Below, one piece after another: positions 8,969 to 17,734 of a stretch of 64,000 nt of DNA. Made by a program: the position numbers and the translations under genes. Under the pieces are notes generated by a model that was not told the origin of the DNA, searched no databases, and worked only from the letters and a program-made list of their open reading frames with translations. Location of the stretch: the NCBI GenBank assembly GCA_002441345.1, contig DJVU01000009.1, forward strand, positions 29,584 to 93,583, given 5' to 3'. Each line of letters opens with the position of its first letter. Position 1 is the stretch's first letter. Source of the stretch: Bacteroidales bacterium UBA6248. GTDB taxonomy: Bacteria; Bacteroidota; Bacteroidia; Bacteroidales; Lentimicrobiaceae.

Positions 8969-8986
8969 TTGTTAATTCATTAACAA
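8969..8986. promoter_or_regulatory. 18-bp dyad just upstream of the octaheme cytochrome start
   Basis: TTGTTAAT and ATTAACAA form perfect 8-bp arms around a 2-nt spacer, 8 bp upstream of the octaheme gene start codon. This position would be in the leader or at the transcription start. It could be a repressor or activator site or a leader hairpin. Function is unproven. Confidence 0.45.
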
Positions 8987-8997
8987 TGCGAAAATAC

Positions 8998-9021
8998 GTT
9001 GAACATGGAAGCATGTTCAAC
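8998..9021. promoter_or_regulatory. Perfect 10-bp inverted repeat in the divergent promoter region
   Basis: GTTGAACATG (8998-9007) and CATGTTCAAC (9012-9021) are perfect complements with a 4-nt spacer. There is no U tract on either side, so it is not a terminator. It lies between divergent genes and is a good candidate operator for a dimeric regulator. Confidence 0.55.
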
Positions 9022-9073
9022 TTTTATCGGCCAAGCTGATCATGGTTTTTGGATTTGTTCGTCACAAGAATCC

Positions 9074-9087
9074 TTGATGCAGATCAA
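9074..9087. promoter_or_regulatory. Fnr-type binding box TTGAT-N4-ATCAA
   Basis: TTGATGCAGATCAA is an exact match to the Fnr half-site pair TTGAT/ATCAA with a 4-bp spacer. It lies 57 bp upstream of the Crp/Fnr gene start and 112 bp upstream of the octaheme cytochrome start. The regulator's recognition helix (VESVARIL) keeps the Glu and Arg used by Fnr to read TTGA, so self-regulation and control of the operon are both plausible. Confidence 0.75.
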
Positions 9088-9144
9088 GTTTTTTTTTGTT
9101 TCTTTGCATGTAATGCAGTTACGTATTTAGAAACATCATTTTAA

Positions 9145-9849
9145 ATGACTGAAGAACAAGCATCTGCTCAGCATAGTTGTGCCATTGGCAACAATCTGAT
9201 TTCCTGTATGGAAATACTTACACCCGACGAATCGAGCCTGCTGGAGTCGAAAATGGTGGAAGTAAACTACCGTAAAGGAGAGATTATTTGTAAACAGGGA
9301 GCCCCTGCAACACAGATTATGTTTGTCAGGGAAGGGCTGGTTAAAATCTATATGGAAAGCAACAGCGGGGAGAATCTTGTGCTTCACATCATGCCGGAAA
9401 TGAATATCATCGGCTTGTCCACACTTTTTGAAGGAAACAATGTTTACCAGTTTTCAGCACAGGCATACATAGATACACGGATTCAGGTAGTTGACATGCA
9501 AACCTTCAGGCAACTGATTCGCACCAATCCTGAGTTTTCCCTGAAAATTATAGCCTTGCTGGCAGAGTACAATACAATCATCAGCGGCCGTTTTTTCTGC
9601 CTTACGCAAAAACAAACATACGGACGCCTGGCCGATGTATTGCTTTGCCTTGCCAATCGCATCTATAAGCAGCGGAAGTTTCCACTTAGTCTTTCAAGAA
9701 AGGAACTTGCCGAAATCGCAGGTATGTCGGTTGAAAGCGTTGCCAGAATTCTGACGCGCTTCAGGGAAGAGAATCTGATAGAAATGGAGTGCAAACACCT
9801 GCACATTGTGGATTACGACAGGTTGTTCGATATCAGCTTAAAGGGCTGA
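9145..9849 (+). CDS. Crp/Fnr family transcriptional regulator
   Basis: 234 residues. The cyclic-nucleotide-binding fold (about 20-140) includes ICKQGAPATQIMFVREG. A C-terminal winged helix-turn-helix (about 165-225) has the recognition helix in GMSVESVARILTRF. Fnr uses VETISR at this place, so Glu and Arg are kept while Ser becomes Ala. Cysteines at 12 and 21 are near the N-terminus, but the classic four-Cys iron-sulfur pattern is not clear, so the sensed signal is uncertain. It is divergent from the octaheme cytochrome operon and has a perfect Fnr-type box in its promoter region. It most likely activates that operon under low oxygen or a sulfur-related redox signal. Confidence 0.9.
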   Translation: MTEEQASAQHSCAIGNNLISCMEILTPDESSLLESKMVEVNYRKGEIICKQGAPATQIMFVREGLVKIYMESNSGENLVLHIMPEMNIIGLSTLFEGNNVYQFSAQAYIDTRIQVVDMQTFRQLIRTNPEFSLKIIALLAEYNTIISGRFFCLTQKQTYGRLADVLLCLANRIYKQRKFPLSLSRKELAEIAGMSVESVARILTRFREENLIEMECKHLHIVDYDRLFDISLKG

Positions 9850-9882
9850 TCTGGTTCTATTCATCCCTTAACGCGAAGTTGA

Positions 9883-11673
9883 TTACAGCAAAGGTGCCGA
9901 TACCTGCCTTAGCTCATCCATGGTTTTGGTTTTCGTGATTTTTCCCACAGGATAACGCAGAAAATGGCTGTCCCAGTAAGGCGTTTGACTGTAGAACCAG
10001 TTCAGGATATTCCATTGGTTGCCGGAAAATACCGGGTCATTTTTCTTCCGGTTTTCAAATTCCTTCCTGATTTCCGGATTTTTCTCCAGCATCTCCCGGG
10101 CCATCGTTTCCATAACGTAGGTTTCACTGTATTCCTTTTGTTCAAAAACAGCATTAAAGAAACCCCATTCCACAAATGAGCCCGGTGCCGCAGGTTCCAG
10201 AATTGCTGCAATTACCTTTGCTGTGCGCTGGTCGGTTTTTATAATATAAGATCCGGCAGGAAAGTTACGTGTTTCAGTTACAGGATCAAAGCCGGTGTTT
10301 ACCATATGCCTGCCTTCATTGGGTGTTTTTCTGAACTCATAATCCCTGAATCGATAGGAATCAACGGTGATCTCACGGTCAGTTGTTAATATTTCCATTT
10401 TTATTCCGTGCAGACTCATTCGCTCAGCAATATCACTCCATTCGGCTGGCAGGATATACGCTTCAGGAAGCCTTATTTCAGCTGCAGGTTCCGTTTTGTT
10501 AAAGAAAGGCAGTTTCATGGTTAATGGCTTTGTATTGTCATACACAAACCAGTCCCCTCCCGTCAGATCGCTCTTTAATACCTTATAGTCAAAACCTTTA
10601 AATTCGACCATTAAACTGTCGTCCTGCTTTGTTCTCCAGTTTACTGCATAGTCCTGTTTTCTGAAGGCCGGTGACGCTGTGGATTGGTCAGCCATCTGAA
10701 TTATCGTTTTCAGGTTATCCGCCTGGTGGTTTACTATAAACAGGGTATGAATCAGCATCTGTATGGTGGCATCAACACGGGTTTTATAGTCCTTCAGCAT
10801 GTGGGTCTCAATAAGCAGGGCAGGCCGGTTTTGCAAGGCTGCATAGCCCTGTGAGATCATGGGTGGTGCGGCGCCGGTTCTCAGTCCGCTGCGGGGGTCA
10901 TGCCAGTTACGGAACTGCACGTATGGGAAAATCGGGAATCCGCTTTTTTCCATGGCAGACTTAACCCTGGGCTCGTAGATATTCTGAAGCCAGCGGGTAA
11001 TTCCGCTGTCAAGGGTCCCGAATACTTCAATATCATACGTAAGGGCGTACTGAAAGTCGGCCCCGTCGGTTGTGTGTATATCGACGAAAAAATCCGGAAG
11101 CCATTCGGAATACATTTTAAGCCAGTGCTGCATTTCCACGGCATCGGCTTTCAAAAAGTCGCGGTTCAGATTTAGGTTTCTGGCATTGGTTCTCCAGCCC
11201 ATCTCATCCGGGCCGTTCTGATTGATGCGGTTATGCGGTCCGAAGCGCTCATGTCCGTCAACATTCACAATTGGAATAAAAAGTACGGAAGCTTTCTCCA
11301 GAAGATCACGGTGTTTTTTGTGAATAAGCATGTCTCTGAGTAATACCAGCCCTGCATCTTTACCATCCGGTTCACCGGGATGTATACCGGCCTGGATCAG
11401 CACCACAACCCTGCCTTTCGCCCGTATGGCATCAGGGGTGGTTAATCCGTCACGGTCAATAATCATCATTGGAATTTCTCTGCCCTGGTGACTGATACCA
11501 ATATTTATTATTGAAGCAAGCGGAGATGCTGCTGCCAAACGTTCACAAAAGTCAGTGGTTTCTTTGTATCCCGGCGTTTTACGATATGCGGAAGCTTCGT
11601 AATATGTGGTCCAGTCCTGCGCCTGCAGACCGGTTGTCAGAAAAATCAGAAAAAGGAAAATATGCCGTTTCAT
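9883..11673 (-). CDS. Exported M14 family zinc carboxypeptidase
   Basis: 596 residues with a signal peptide ending GLQA and Gln at the mature start. The peptidase M14 domain covers about 25-330: the zinc motif HPGEPDG (His98, Glu101), a later zinc His in VDIHTTDG, the substrate-binding NLNLNRDF stretch, and a likely catalytic Glu in LLIETHMLKDY. The C-terminal 250 residues form a beta-rich region of unknown role seen in large Bacteroidota M14 proteins. It should remove C-terminal residues from peptides in the periplasm or outside the cell. It is convergent with the Crp/Fnr gene and appears to be a single-gene unit. Confidence 0.9.
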   Translation of the reverse strand: MKRHIFLFLIFLTTGLQAQDWTTYYEASAYRKTPGYKETTDFCERLAAASPLASIINIGISHQGREIPMMIIDRDGLTTPDAIRAKGRVVVLIQAGIHPGEPDGKDAGLVLLRDMLIHKKHRDLLEKASVLFIPIVNVDGHERFGPHNRINQNGPDEMGWRTNARNLNLNRDFLKADAVEMQHWLKMYSEWLPDFFVDIHTTDGADFQYALTYDIEVFGTLDSGITRWLQNIYEPRVKSAMEKSGFPIFPYVQFRNWHDPRSGLRTGAAPPMISQGYAALQNRPALLIETHMLKDYKTRVDATIQMLIHTLFIVNHQADNLKTIIQMADQSTASPAFRKQDYAVNWRTKQDDSLMVEFKGFDYKVLKSDLTGGDWFVYDNTKPLTMKLPFFNKTEPAAEIRLPEAYILPAEWSDIAERMSLHGIKMEILTTDREITVDSYRFRDYEFRKTPNEGRHMVNTGFDPVTETRNFPAGSYIIKTDQRTAKVIAAILEPAAPGSFVEWGFFNAVFEQKEYSETYVMETMAREMLEKNPEIRKEFENRKKNDPVFSGNQWNILNWFYSQTPYWDSHFLRYPVGKITKTKTMDELRQVSAPLL

Positions 11674-11696
11674 GCTCAGTAAGTTTATAATAGCGG

Positions 11697-11704
11697 CAAA
11701 AATA
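11697..11704 (-). promoter_or_regulatory. Possible -7 element for the M14 peptidase gene
   Basis: On the minus strand this reads TATTTTTG, matching the Bacteroidota -7 consensus TAnnTTTG, 23 bp upstream of the start codon. A matching -33 element is not clear. Confidence 0.35.
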
Positions 11705-11959
11705 AAAATTTTGAAAGCAGCTTTTTTAATACCGGTAAGCTCGCTGTAAATAATTGTACCTGTTCTTTTTGGTTAAATGTGTCACCGATTACCGGCTGAT
11801 GCGGTCGCCTTGCCGTTGAAAACTCTGTGTCGCTGAAAAACTGAAGGATAGAATGCTGTTCCCGGGAATAGGGGAATAAAAAAATGTTAAAATTCGTTAA
11901 AGCCAGCAAGTATCTTCCGATTCAGGTGTCGAATGGCAAACACCGGCTGAACTGATTTG

Positions 11960-11991
11960 TTGAATACGATTCCGGAAATAGAGTAATTTTG
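11960..11991 (+). promoter_or_regulatory. Bacteroidota-type promoter for the outer-membrane barrel gene
   Basis: TTG (11960-11962), a 21-bp spacer and TAATTTTG (11984-11991) fit the TTTG / TAnnTTTG consensus. The start codon follows at 12012. The remainder of the 338-bp gap from 11674 shows no gene. Confidence 0.5.
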
Positions 11992-12011
11992 CAACCCTAA
12001 TTTTTTCTTTT

Positions 12012-14522
12012 ATGAATTCCTGTTACAGACTGCTTGGTTTATTACTGTTTGCTCTGATTGTTTTCCAGCCTGCTCAATCGTTTTCTCAGGGTCCGGGCCG
12101 CGGTCAGGGTATGTCCGGTGAATCCGTCCGCCCGGCTATAGGTGTGCTTAGGGGCAAACTGCTTGATGAAAGATCCGGTTTGCCGATAGAATACGGTACC
12201 ATCGCCATCCTTAAAGCCAGGGATACCTCAATGGCCGGAGGCACCATTTCCGATTCTAAGGGTAACTTCCGCATTGATAAAATTGAGGTCGGAAAGTACA
12301 TTGTCAGAATTCAGTTTATGGGCTTCGAGACAAAAGAACTGGCCAATATTATGATAAAACCGACGGATTCTGATGTTAATCTTGGAACAATCAAACTTAC
12401 ACAGACAGCTTCCAGTCTGCAGGGAGTTGAAATTACTGCGGATCGGGAGATGCTTGTAACGAACCTCGATAAAAAGGTTATTAACGTCGATAAAAATATT
12501 GCTTCCATTGGCGGATCTGCAGTGGATGTTATGGAGAATGTCCCATCGGTAACGGTTGATGCAGATGGTAACGTAAGTCTCAGGGGAAACAGCAATGTCA
12601 CAATTCTTGTTGATGGCAAACCCACCGGACTTTCGGAAATAAGCAGCGGGGATCTCCTGCAGCAGATACCTGCATCCTCTATCGAGAGTATTGAGGTTAT
12701 TACGAATCCTTCAGTCCGCTACGATCCGGAAGGTACTTCCGGCATTATTAATATTGTATTGAAAAAGCGCAGCCTACAGGGATTGAACGGGATGGCATCC
12801 TTTACTGCAGGGACGGGAGACCGTTACAATACATCCGTTAATCTGAATTACAGAAAAAACAGAATCAACCTTTTTGCCGGTTACGATAACCGTATCGGGC
12901 GCTTCAACTCCACCGGCCTGTCGGAACGTAACACGGTTGATAATGAGATTAAAAGTATGCTTCTGCAGAATCAGAATATGCGTAACAACCGCAACATGCA
13001 TAATCTGAACACAGGGCTGGATTTTATGCTTGATAATTACAATACGCTGAGCTTTTCGTTCCAGATGAGGGATATGTCGTTTACCAACAAAGGCAACAAC
13101 CGGTCCTATTCGTTTATTACAACCGGGGAAGAACAGGTACCGGATACGGTCAGAAATTTTAACCGGTACAGCGAAAGTTCACGTGAGATAGATTCATACA
13201 ATTATACGCTGTCTTATAAACGCACCTTTTCCACTAAAGGCAAAGAACTTACGGCTGATTTTATGGTTGTTGACAATGCCATGACCGGCTTACAGGATAT
13301 TATTCAAAATGAGTATTCAGGTGGGGCTGTTACGGGTGATGCAGCCTTGCAGCTCTCAACATCGCAGAACACAAACACGATGTATACTGCACAGTTAAAT
13401 TTTATAACGCCGGTTGGCAACGGGGGGCGACTCGAAACTGGATTTAAGAGCACCATAAAGGATATTACCATGCGGAACAACCTTTCCGATTATAGTTATC
13501 TGTTAAAGGAATGGGTTGAAAACGAAAGTGCTGTTAATAATTTTGATTATTTTGAACAGATTCATGCTGTGTACGGCATTTATTCAGCAACCTTTGACAA
13601 GTTAAAATATCAGGCAGGACTGAGGATTGAACAATTGATCTCAGAGTCAGAAATAATCAACGAGAACGACCGGTTTAGTTATTCATACCCCAGTCTTTTT
13701 CCCTCTGTGCACCTCGTTTATGAACTCTCCGGAACACAGCAGCTGGCACTTTCCTACAGCAGAAGAGTCAGGCGTCCGCATAACCGACATTTGAATCCTT
13801 ATGTGGATTATTCCGACTCACTTAATATCAGGTATGGTAATCCGCGACTTAAGCCGGAGTTTATCAATTCGTATGAATTGGGCTGGTCTAACTACTGGGG
13901 TAAAAATTCGCTGAATGCATCCTTGTTTTACAGGCAAACCGTTGGGGTTATCACCAATATTACACAGCTGGAGGGCAATGGTGTTACTTCCACTACATAT
14001 GAGAATCTCAAGAATGAACGTTCATACGGGCTTGAACTGATCGGCAACCGTGAGTTTACCAAATGGATGAAGACAAATCTTAATGTTTCATTCTTCAAAA
14101 GCGAGTACGATGGCAGTGAGGAGTTCGGAATTGACCGTGCGGAGAGTTTTCAGTGGATGGCTAAGCTGAATATGAATTTTGCCCTGAGAAAGGATCTGAA
14201 TCTGAGCTTTGCCGGGAACTACAACTCACCCCGTACCATGGCTCAGGGCAAGATGGAAGCCATGTATTTTGCCGATATGGCTCTCAGGTATGATTTTCTG
14301 AAAAACAATGCATCTGTCAGCCTCAGAGTCAGCGATATCTTTGATGCAAGGCGTTTTAATGGTGAAACCTGGGGGCCTGGTTTTGTAATTACATCGGAAC
14401 GTAAGATGGAGTCAAGAGTCGTATATCTTGGTTTTACATACAGGCTCAATAATTACAACCGCCAAAGAGATCGCGACCGTAACAATCAGAACGGGGATGA
14501 AATGGAAATGGAAGATTTCTAG
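12012..14522 (+). CDS. TonB-dependent receptor-like outer-membrane beta-barrel protein
   Basis: 836 residues with a signal peptide ending QSFS and Gln at the mature start. A carboxypeptidase-regulatory-like domain follows at about 45-135 (GKLLDERSGLPIEYGTIAIL). A plug domain follows at about 140-250 (LRGNSNVTILVDGKP, SIESIEVITNPSVRYDPEG). The rest is a long beta-barrel of the OMP_b-brl_3 type, ending in an Asn/Arg/Asp-rich tail after the last aromatic strand. Such proteins import or export unknown ligands across the outer membrane; they are often near sensor kinases. No SusD partner is adjacent, so this is not a glycan SusCD pair. It has a good TAnnTTTG promoter. Confidence 0.85.
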   Translation: MNSCYRLLGLLLFALIVFQPAQSFSQGPGRGQGMSGESVRPAIGVLRGKLLDERSGLPIEYGTIAILKARDTSMAGGTISDSKGNFRIDKIEVGKYIVRIQFMGFETKELANIMIKPTDSDVNLGTIKLTQTASSLQGVEITADREMLVTNLDKKVINVDKNIASIGGSAVDVMENVPSVTVDADGNVSLRGNSNVTILVDGKPTGLSEISSGDLLQQIPASSIESIEVITNPSVRYDPEGTSGIINIVLKKRSLQGLNGMASFTAGTGDRYNTSVNLNYRKNRINLFAGYDNRIGRFNSTGLSERNTVDNEIKSMLLQNQNMRNNRNMHNLNTGLDFMLDNYNTLSFSFQMRDMSFTNKGNNRSYSFITTGEEQVPDTVRNFNRYSESSREIDSYNYTLSYKRTFSTKGKELTADFMVVDNAMTGLQDIIQNEYSGGAVTGDAALQLSTSQNTNTMYTAQLNFITPVGNGGRLETGFKSTIKDITMRNNLSDYSYLLKEWVENESAVNNFDYFEQIHAVYGIYSATFDKLKYQAGLRIEQLISESEIINENDRFSYSYPSLFPSVHLVYELSGTQQLALSYSRRVRRPHNRHLNPYVDYSDSLNIRYGNPRLKPEFINSYELGWSNYWGKNSLNASLFYRQTVGVITNITQLEGNGVTSTTYENLKNERSYGLELIGNREFTKWMKTNLNVSFFKSEYDGSEEFGIDRAESFQWMAKLNMNFALRKDLNLSFAGNYNSPRTMAQGKMEAMYFADMALRYDFLKNNASVSLRVSDIFDARRFNGETWGPGFVITSERKMESRVVYLGFTYRLNNYNRQRDRDRNNQNGDEMEMEDF

Positions 14523-14717
14523 GGAATTCTTCACCATATCTGATTAATCTGTAACCCAAAGTTCTGCCGAAAGCGATACGATGTAGAAAAGGCTGGTCCG
14601 AAATACCTGAATATTTTAACTGTTGCAGAAATCCGGTTCTGCGATTTTATTCTATCGAATGGCGGGTGGTTAAGGACGTGGAATCTGATACCTTCGTTTT
14701 TTTTCAGGCCAATTTGT

Positions 14718-14725
14718 TAACTTTG
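14718..14725 (+). promoter_or_regulatory. -7 element for the propeller histidine kinase gene
   Basis: TAACTTTG fits TAnnTTTG and lies 19 bp upstream of the start codon. A weak -33 (TTCG, 14694-14697) is 20 bp before it. Confidence 0.5.
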
Positions 14726-14744
14726 ATGAATTAACTGCCGGATA

Positions 14745-17732
14745 ATGCAAGTATTCTTAAGGAGTATCGCAATATTTCTTTTTATGATACTGATACAGGT
14801 GTTTCCAGTATACGGACAACATCCTGTTTTCAGGCATTTTACGGTTGATGATGGATTGCCAAGCACCGAGATTTTTCATGTTTATCAGGACTCGAAAGGT
14901 TATATCTGGCTTGCTACCAATATGGGAGTTAGCCGGTATGACGGGTTGGAATTCAGGAATTTTTCCATTCAGGAGGGGCTTCCCGAGAATACGGTCTTCG
15001 AAATCTATGAAGATTATGATGGAAGAATCTGGTTTATCGGATTCCCGTTTCAGCTGGCATACTTTAAAAATGGGAAAATAATTCAGTATGATTATAATAT
15101 AAAATTAAGTGAATCAATTAGTAAGCATGCTATACCGATCAAATATTCATTCCGGGTTGATACGGATAATACAGTTCATGCAGGCCTGCTATTTGAAGGT
15201 CTGATAAGTATTGATGCGAAGGGAGAAATTAGCAGATATGGAGATCTAAATCCGCCTGAACACTATACAGACCTTCTTGTGTGCGATGATCGGGTGTTAG
15301 TATCTCAGGGTGATACAACCCAGGTATATCATCTTCGTTTGAATTCTGAGAAAGGGATTTTTTCTTTTAGACTTAGACCGGATCAAACTAAATTTTTTGA
15401 CAGGCAGTTAATTGCTATAAAGTATTTAAATGATTTTATTATATATTCACAAAATAATAGTTTGGCTATTTTTGAATATACAAAATTAATTCAACAGATT
15501 TATATAGATTCCAGAATTTTAGGTATTAATGTTGATAGAATTGGGAATTTGTGGGTTGGTACAGAGAAGAATGGCGTAAAATGTTACCCTGACAGTGATC
15601 TCTCTTCTAAAACAGACATCCATTATCTAAAAGGATTATCCGTTTCTTCCGTTTTGCAGGATTCTGAATATGGAATGTGGTTTTCCACTCTTGATAACGG
15701 CCTCTTCTACCTTCCATCCAATGGATTTATAGGATTTACTACGGATGATGGCTTGTCCAATAATAAAGTTAATAGCGTATTATTTAATTCAGGCAAAGTA
15801 TATATTGGTACGAACGATAATGTAATTAATATATTGACAGATGATAAGTTATATACCAAAGAATTGTCTTATAATAAAAAAAATAGGATACTTACATTAG
15901 CACCTGGGTTAAACAAAAGCATTTGGATTGGAACAAATGAATACTTGTATCTTATGGACAGTACAGGTGCTTTAAAAAAGTATATTAATAAAATCAGAGA
16001 AGATCTTAATGTTCAAAAGTATTTAATGGAAGCCGATGTTTTCAGTATTTTCTGTATGTGTGCGGCAAAGGATAGTAGTTTGTGGCTTGGCGGCGGGATT
16101 GGATTGTCGAAATTTAAAAATGGGAAAACATTGTATAATTCGTTATATAATGACTCATTAGGATTCAGGGCAACAGCTATTTATGAAAAGGCCAATGGCG
16201 ATGTTTTAATAGGAACCAATACCGGTGTATTTGTTAAAACGGATAATGGAATTCAGGCATTTGATCCGGGTAATCAATTACTGAACAGTCGTATTACGGA
16301 TATCGTTCAATACAACGATAAACTTACCATTATTGCTACCAAAGGAGCTGGCGTATTTCTATACGGCTCCGGATCCGCCATTCAGGTTTCCAGGTTAAAC
16401 GGACTTTCAAGCAATTCCGTTACCGCCTTGCATATAACCGGCAACCTGCTTTGGATTGCAACAAATTATGGTCTGAATATGTTAGACCTAGATGCCTTGA
16501 TTGCCGGGCAGATAGATATTAATGTCTATAAAAAGGATCATGGACTGATTTCGAATGAAATCACCGATATCACAGGAGACCTGGAGAGAATGTACATTGC
16601 CACGAGCAGCGGCATGACCATTTTCGATAGAAAAAATCACCAGCCTTACAATACCCCGCCCCCCGTTTATATAACAGATTTGCAGATTATGAAAAAGGAT
16701 ACGACATTGATCTCGGGGTATTCCTTACCATACAATCAGAATATCATTACCCTTAAATTTCATGGTATTTCCTATCGTGATGCCGGTCAACTAATATATC
16801 AATACAGGCTTAAGGGATTGAATGAGAGCTGGTCACAGACAACCAATACGGAAGTGGAATATGCTTTTCTTCCGCCCGGAAAGTATATTTTTGAAGTTGT
16901 TGCCACAAGTACCAGCGGCATGCAAAGCATTCATCCGGCTGTTTTTTCGTTCGAAATCCGACAGCCGGTCTGGAGGCGGTGGTGGTTTATTGCCCTCCTG
17001 CTGATTTTTGGGATCCTGTTGTTCTATCTTTTTTATAATAACCGGATACGGTTGCTGCGAAAAGAGAATAATCTCAAAAATGATATTAACTGGTACAGGC
17101 AGCAAGCCCTTTCAAAGCAAATGGATCCCCATTTTGTTTTTAATACGCTGAACAGCATACAGTCGTATATTATTAAAAATGATCGTCTGTCTTCAACACA
17201 ATATCTGTCGAAGTTCGCAAAGCTGATGCGTCTGATCCTGAATAATTCTCAAAAACAGGCCGTTCCTCTGCGCGATGAACTGGATGCACTCAGCCTCTAC
17301 CTTGAACTTGAATCGCTTCGTTTTAATGAACGGTTTGAATATGCAATAATTGTTGATCCTGATGTCGACAAGGATGCTTGCTACATACCTGCATTCCTGA
17401 TTCAACCTCTTGTCGAAAATGCCATCTGGCATGGGATTATGGGACTCAGCATCGCCGGCCGCATTGAAATAAGAATTTCTAAAGTCGCAGAAGGGAATCA
17501 CCTGATATGCATGGTGCAGGACAATGGAATCGGTCGTAAAAAGTCGGAAGAGAACAAGCCGGTAAGCCCCGAATCCCGGAAATCCATCGGAATATCGTTA
17601 ATTACGTCCCGATTGAATCTGCTCAATAATTATTATGGTGTGGATATGAAACTGGTTTACACCGATCTGTACGATGAGCAAGGTAGAGCTGCAGGGACCC
17701 GCGTGGTTATTAACCTGCCCCTGATCTCCTGA
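14745..17732 (+). CDS. Two-component propeller sensor histidine kinase (LytS/His_kinase type)
   Basis: 995 residues. A signal peptide ends VYG with Gln at the mature start. Periplasmic two-component propeller repeats fill about 25-640 (for example GLPSTEIFHVYQDSKGYIWL, GLSNNKVNSVL, GLSSNSVTAL). A Y_Y_Y domain follows at about 650-735, then one membrane helix (about 747-767). The His_kinase domain has DPHFVFNTLNSIQ with phosphoacceptor His796, and a C-terminal ATPase domain with QDNGIGRKK. This class normally signals to a LytTR response regulator; none is adjacent. The central propeller region (about 15060-16300) is clearly richer in A+T than the kinase half. The gene ends 2 bp from the stop of the convergent symporter gene. 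Confidence 0.92.
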   Translation: MQVFLRSIAIFLFMILIQVFPVYGQHPVFRHFTVDDGLPSTEIFHVYQDSKGYIWLATNMGVSRYDGLEFRNFSIQEGLPENTVFEIYEDYDGRIWFIGFPFQLAYFKNGKIIQYDYNIKLSESISKHAIPIKYSFRVDTDNTVHAGLLFEGLISIDAKGEISRYGDLNPPEHYTDLLVCDDRVLVSQGDTTQVYHLRLNSEKGIFSFRLRPDQTKFFDRQLIAIKYLNDFIIYSQNNSLAIFEYTKLIQQIYIDSRILGINVDRIGNLWVGTEKNGVKCYPDSDLSSKTDIHYLKGLSVSSVLQDSEYGMWFSTLDNGLFYLPSNGFIGFTTDDGLSNNKVNSVLFNSGKVYIGTNDNVINILTDDKLYTKELSYNKKNRILTLAPGLNKSIWIGTNEYLYLMDSTGALKKYINKIREDLNVQKYLMEADVFSIFCMCAAKDSSLWLGGGIGLSKFKNGKTLYNSLYNDSLGFRATAIYEKANGDVLIGTNTGVFVKTDNGIQAFDPGNQLLNSRITDIVQYNDKLTIIATKGAGVFLYGSGSAIQVSRLNGLSSNSVTALHITGNLLWIATNYGLNMLDLDALIAGQIDINVYKKDHGLISNEITDITGDLERMYIATSSGMTIFDRKNHQPYNTPPPVYITDLQIMKKDTTLISGYSLPYNQNIITLKFHGISYRDAGQLIYQYRLKGLNESWSQTTNTEVEYAFLPPGKYIFEVVATSTSGMQSIHPAVFSFEIRQPVWRRWWFIALLLIFGILLFYLFYNNRIRLLRKENNLKNDINWYRQQALSKQMDPHFVFNTLNSIQSYIIKNDRLSSTQYLSKFAKLMRLILNNSQKQAVPLRDELDALSLYLELESLRFNERFEYAIIVDPDVDKDACYIPAFLIQPLVENAIWHGIMGLSIAGRIEIRISKVAEGNHLICMVQDNGIGRKKSEENKPVSPESRKSIGISLITSRLNLLNNYYGVDMKLVYTDLYDEQGRAAGTRVVINLPLIS

Positions 17733-17734
17733 TT

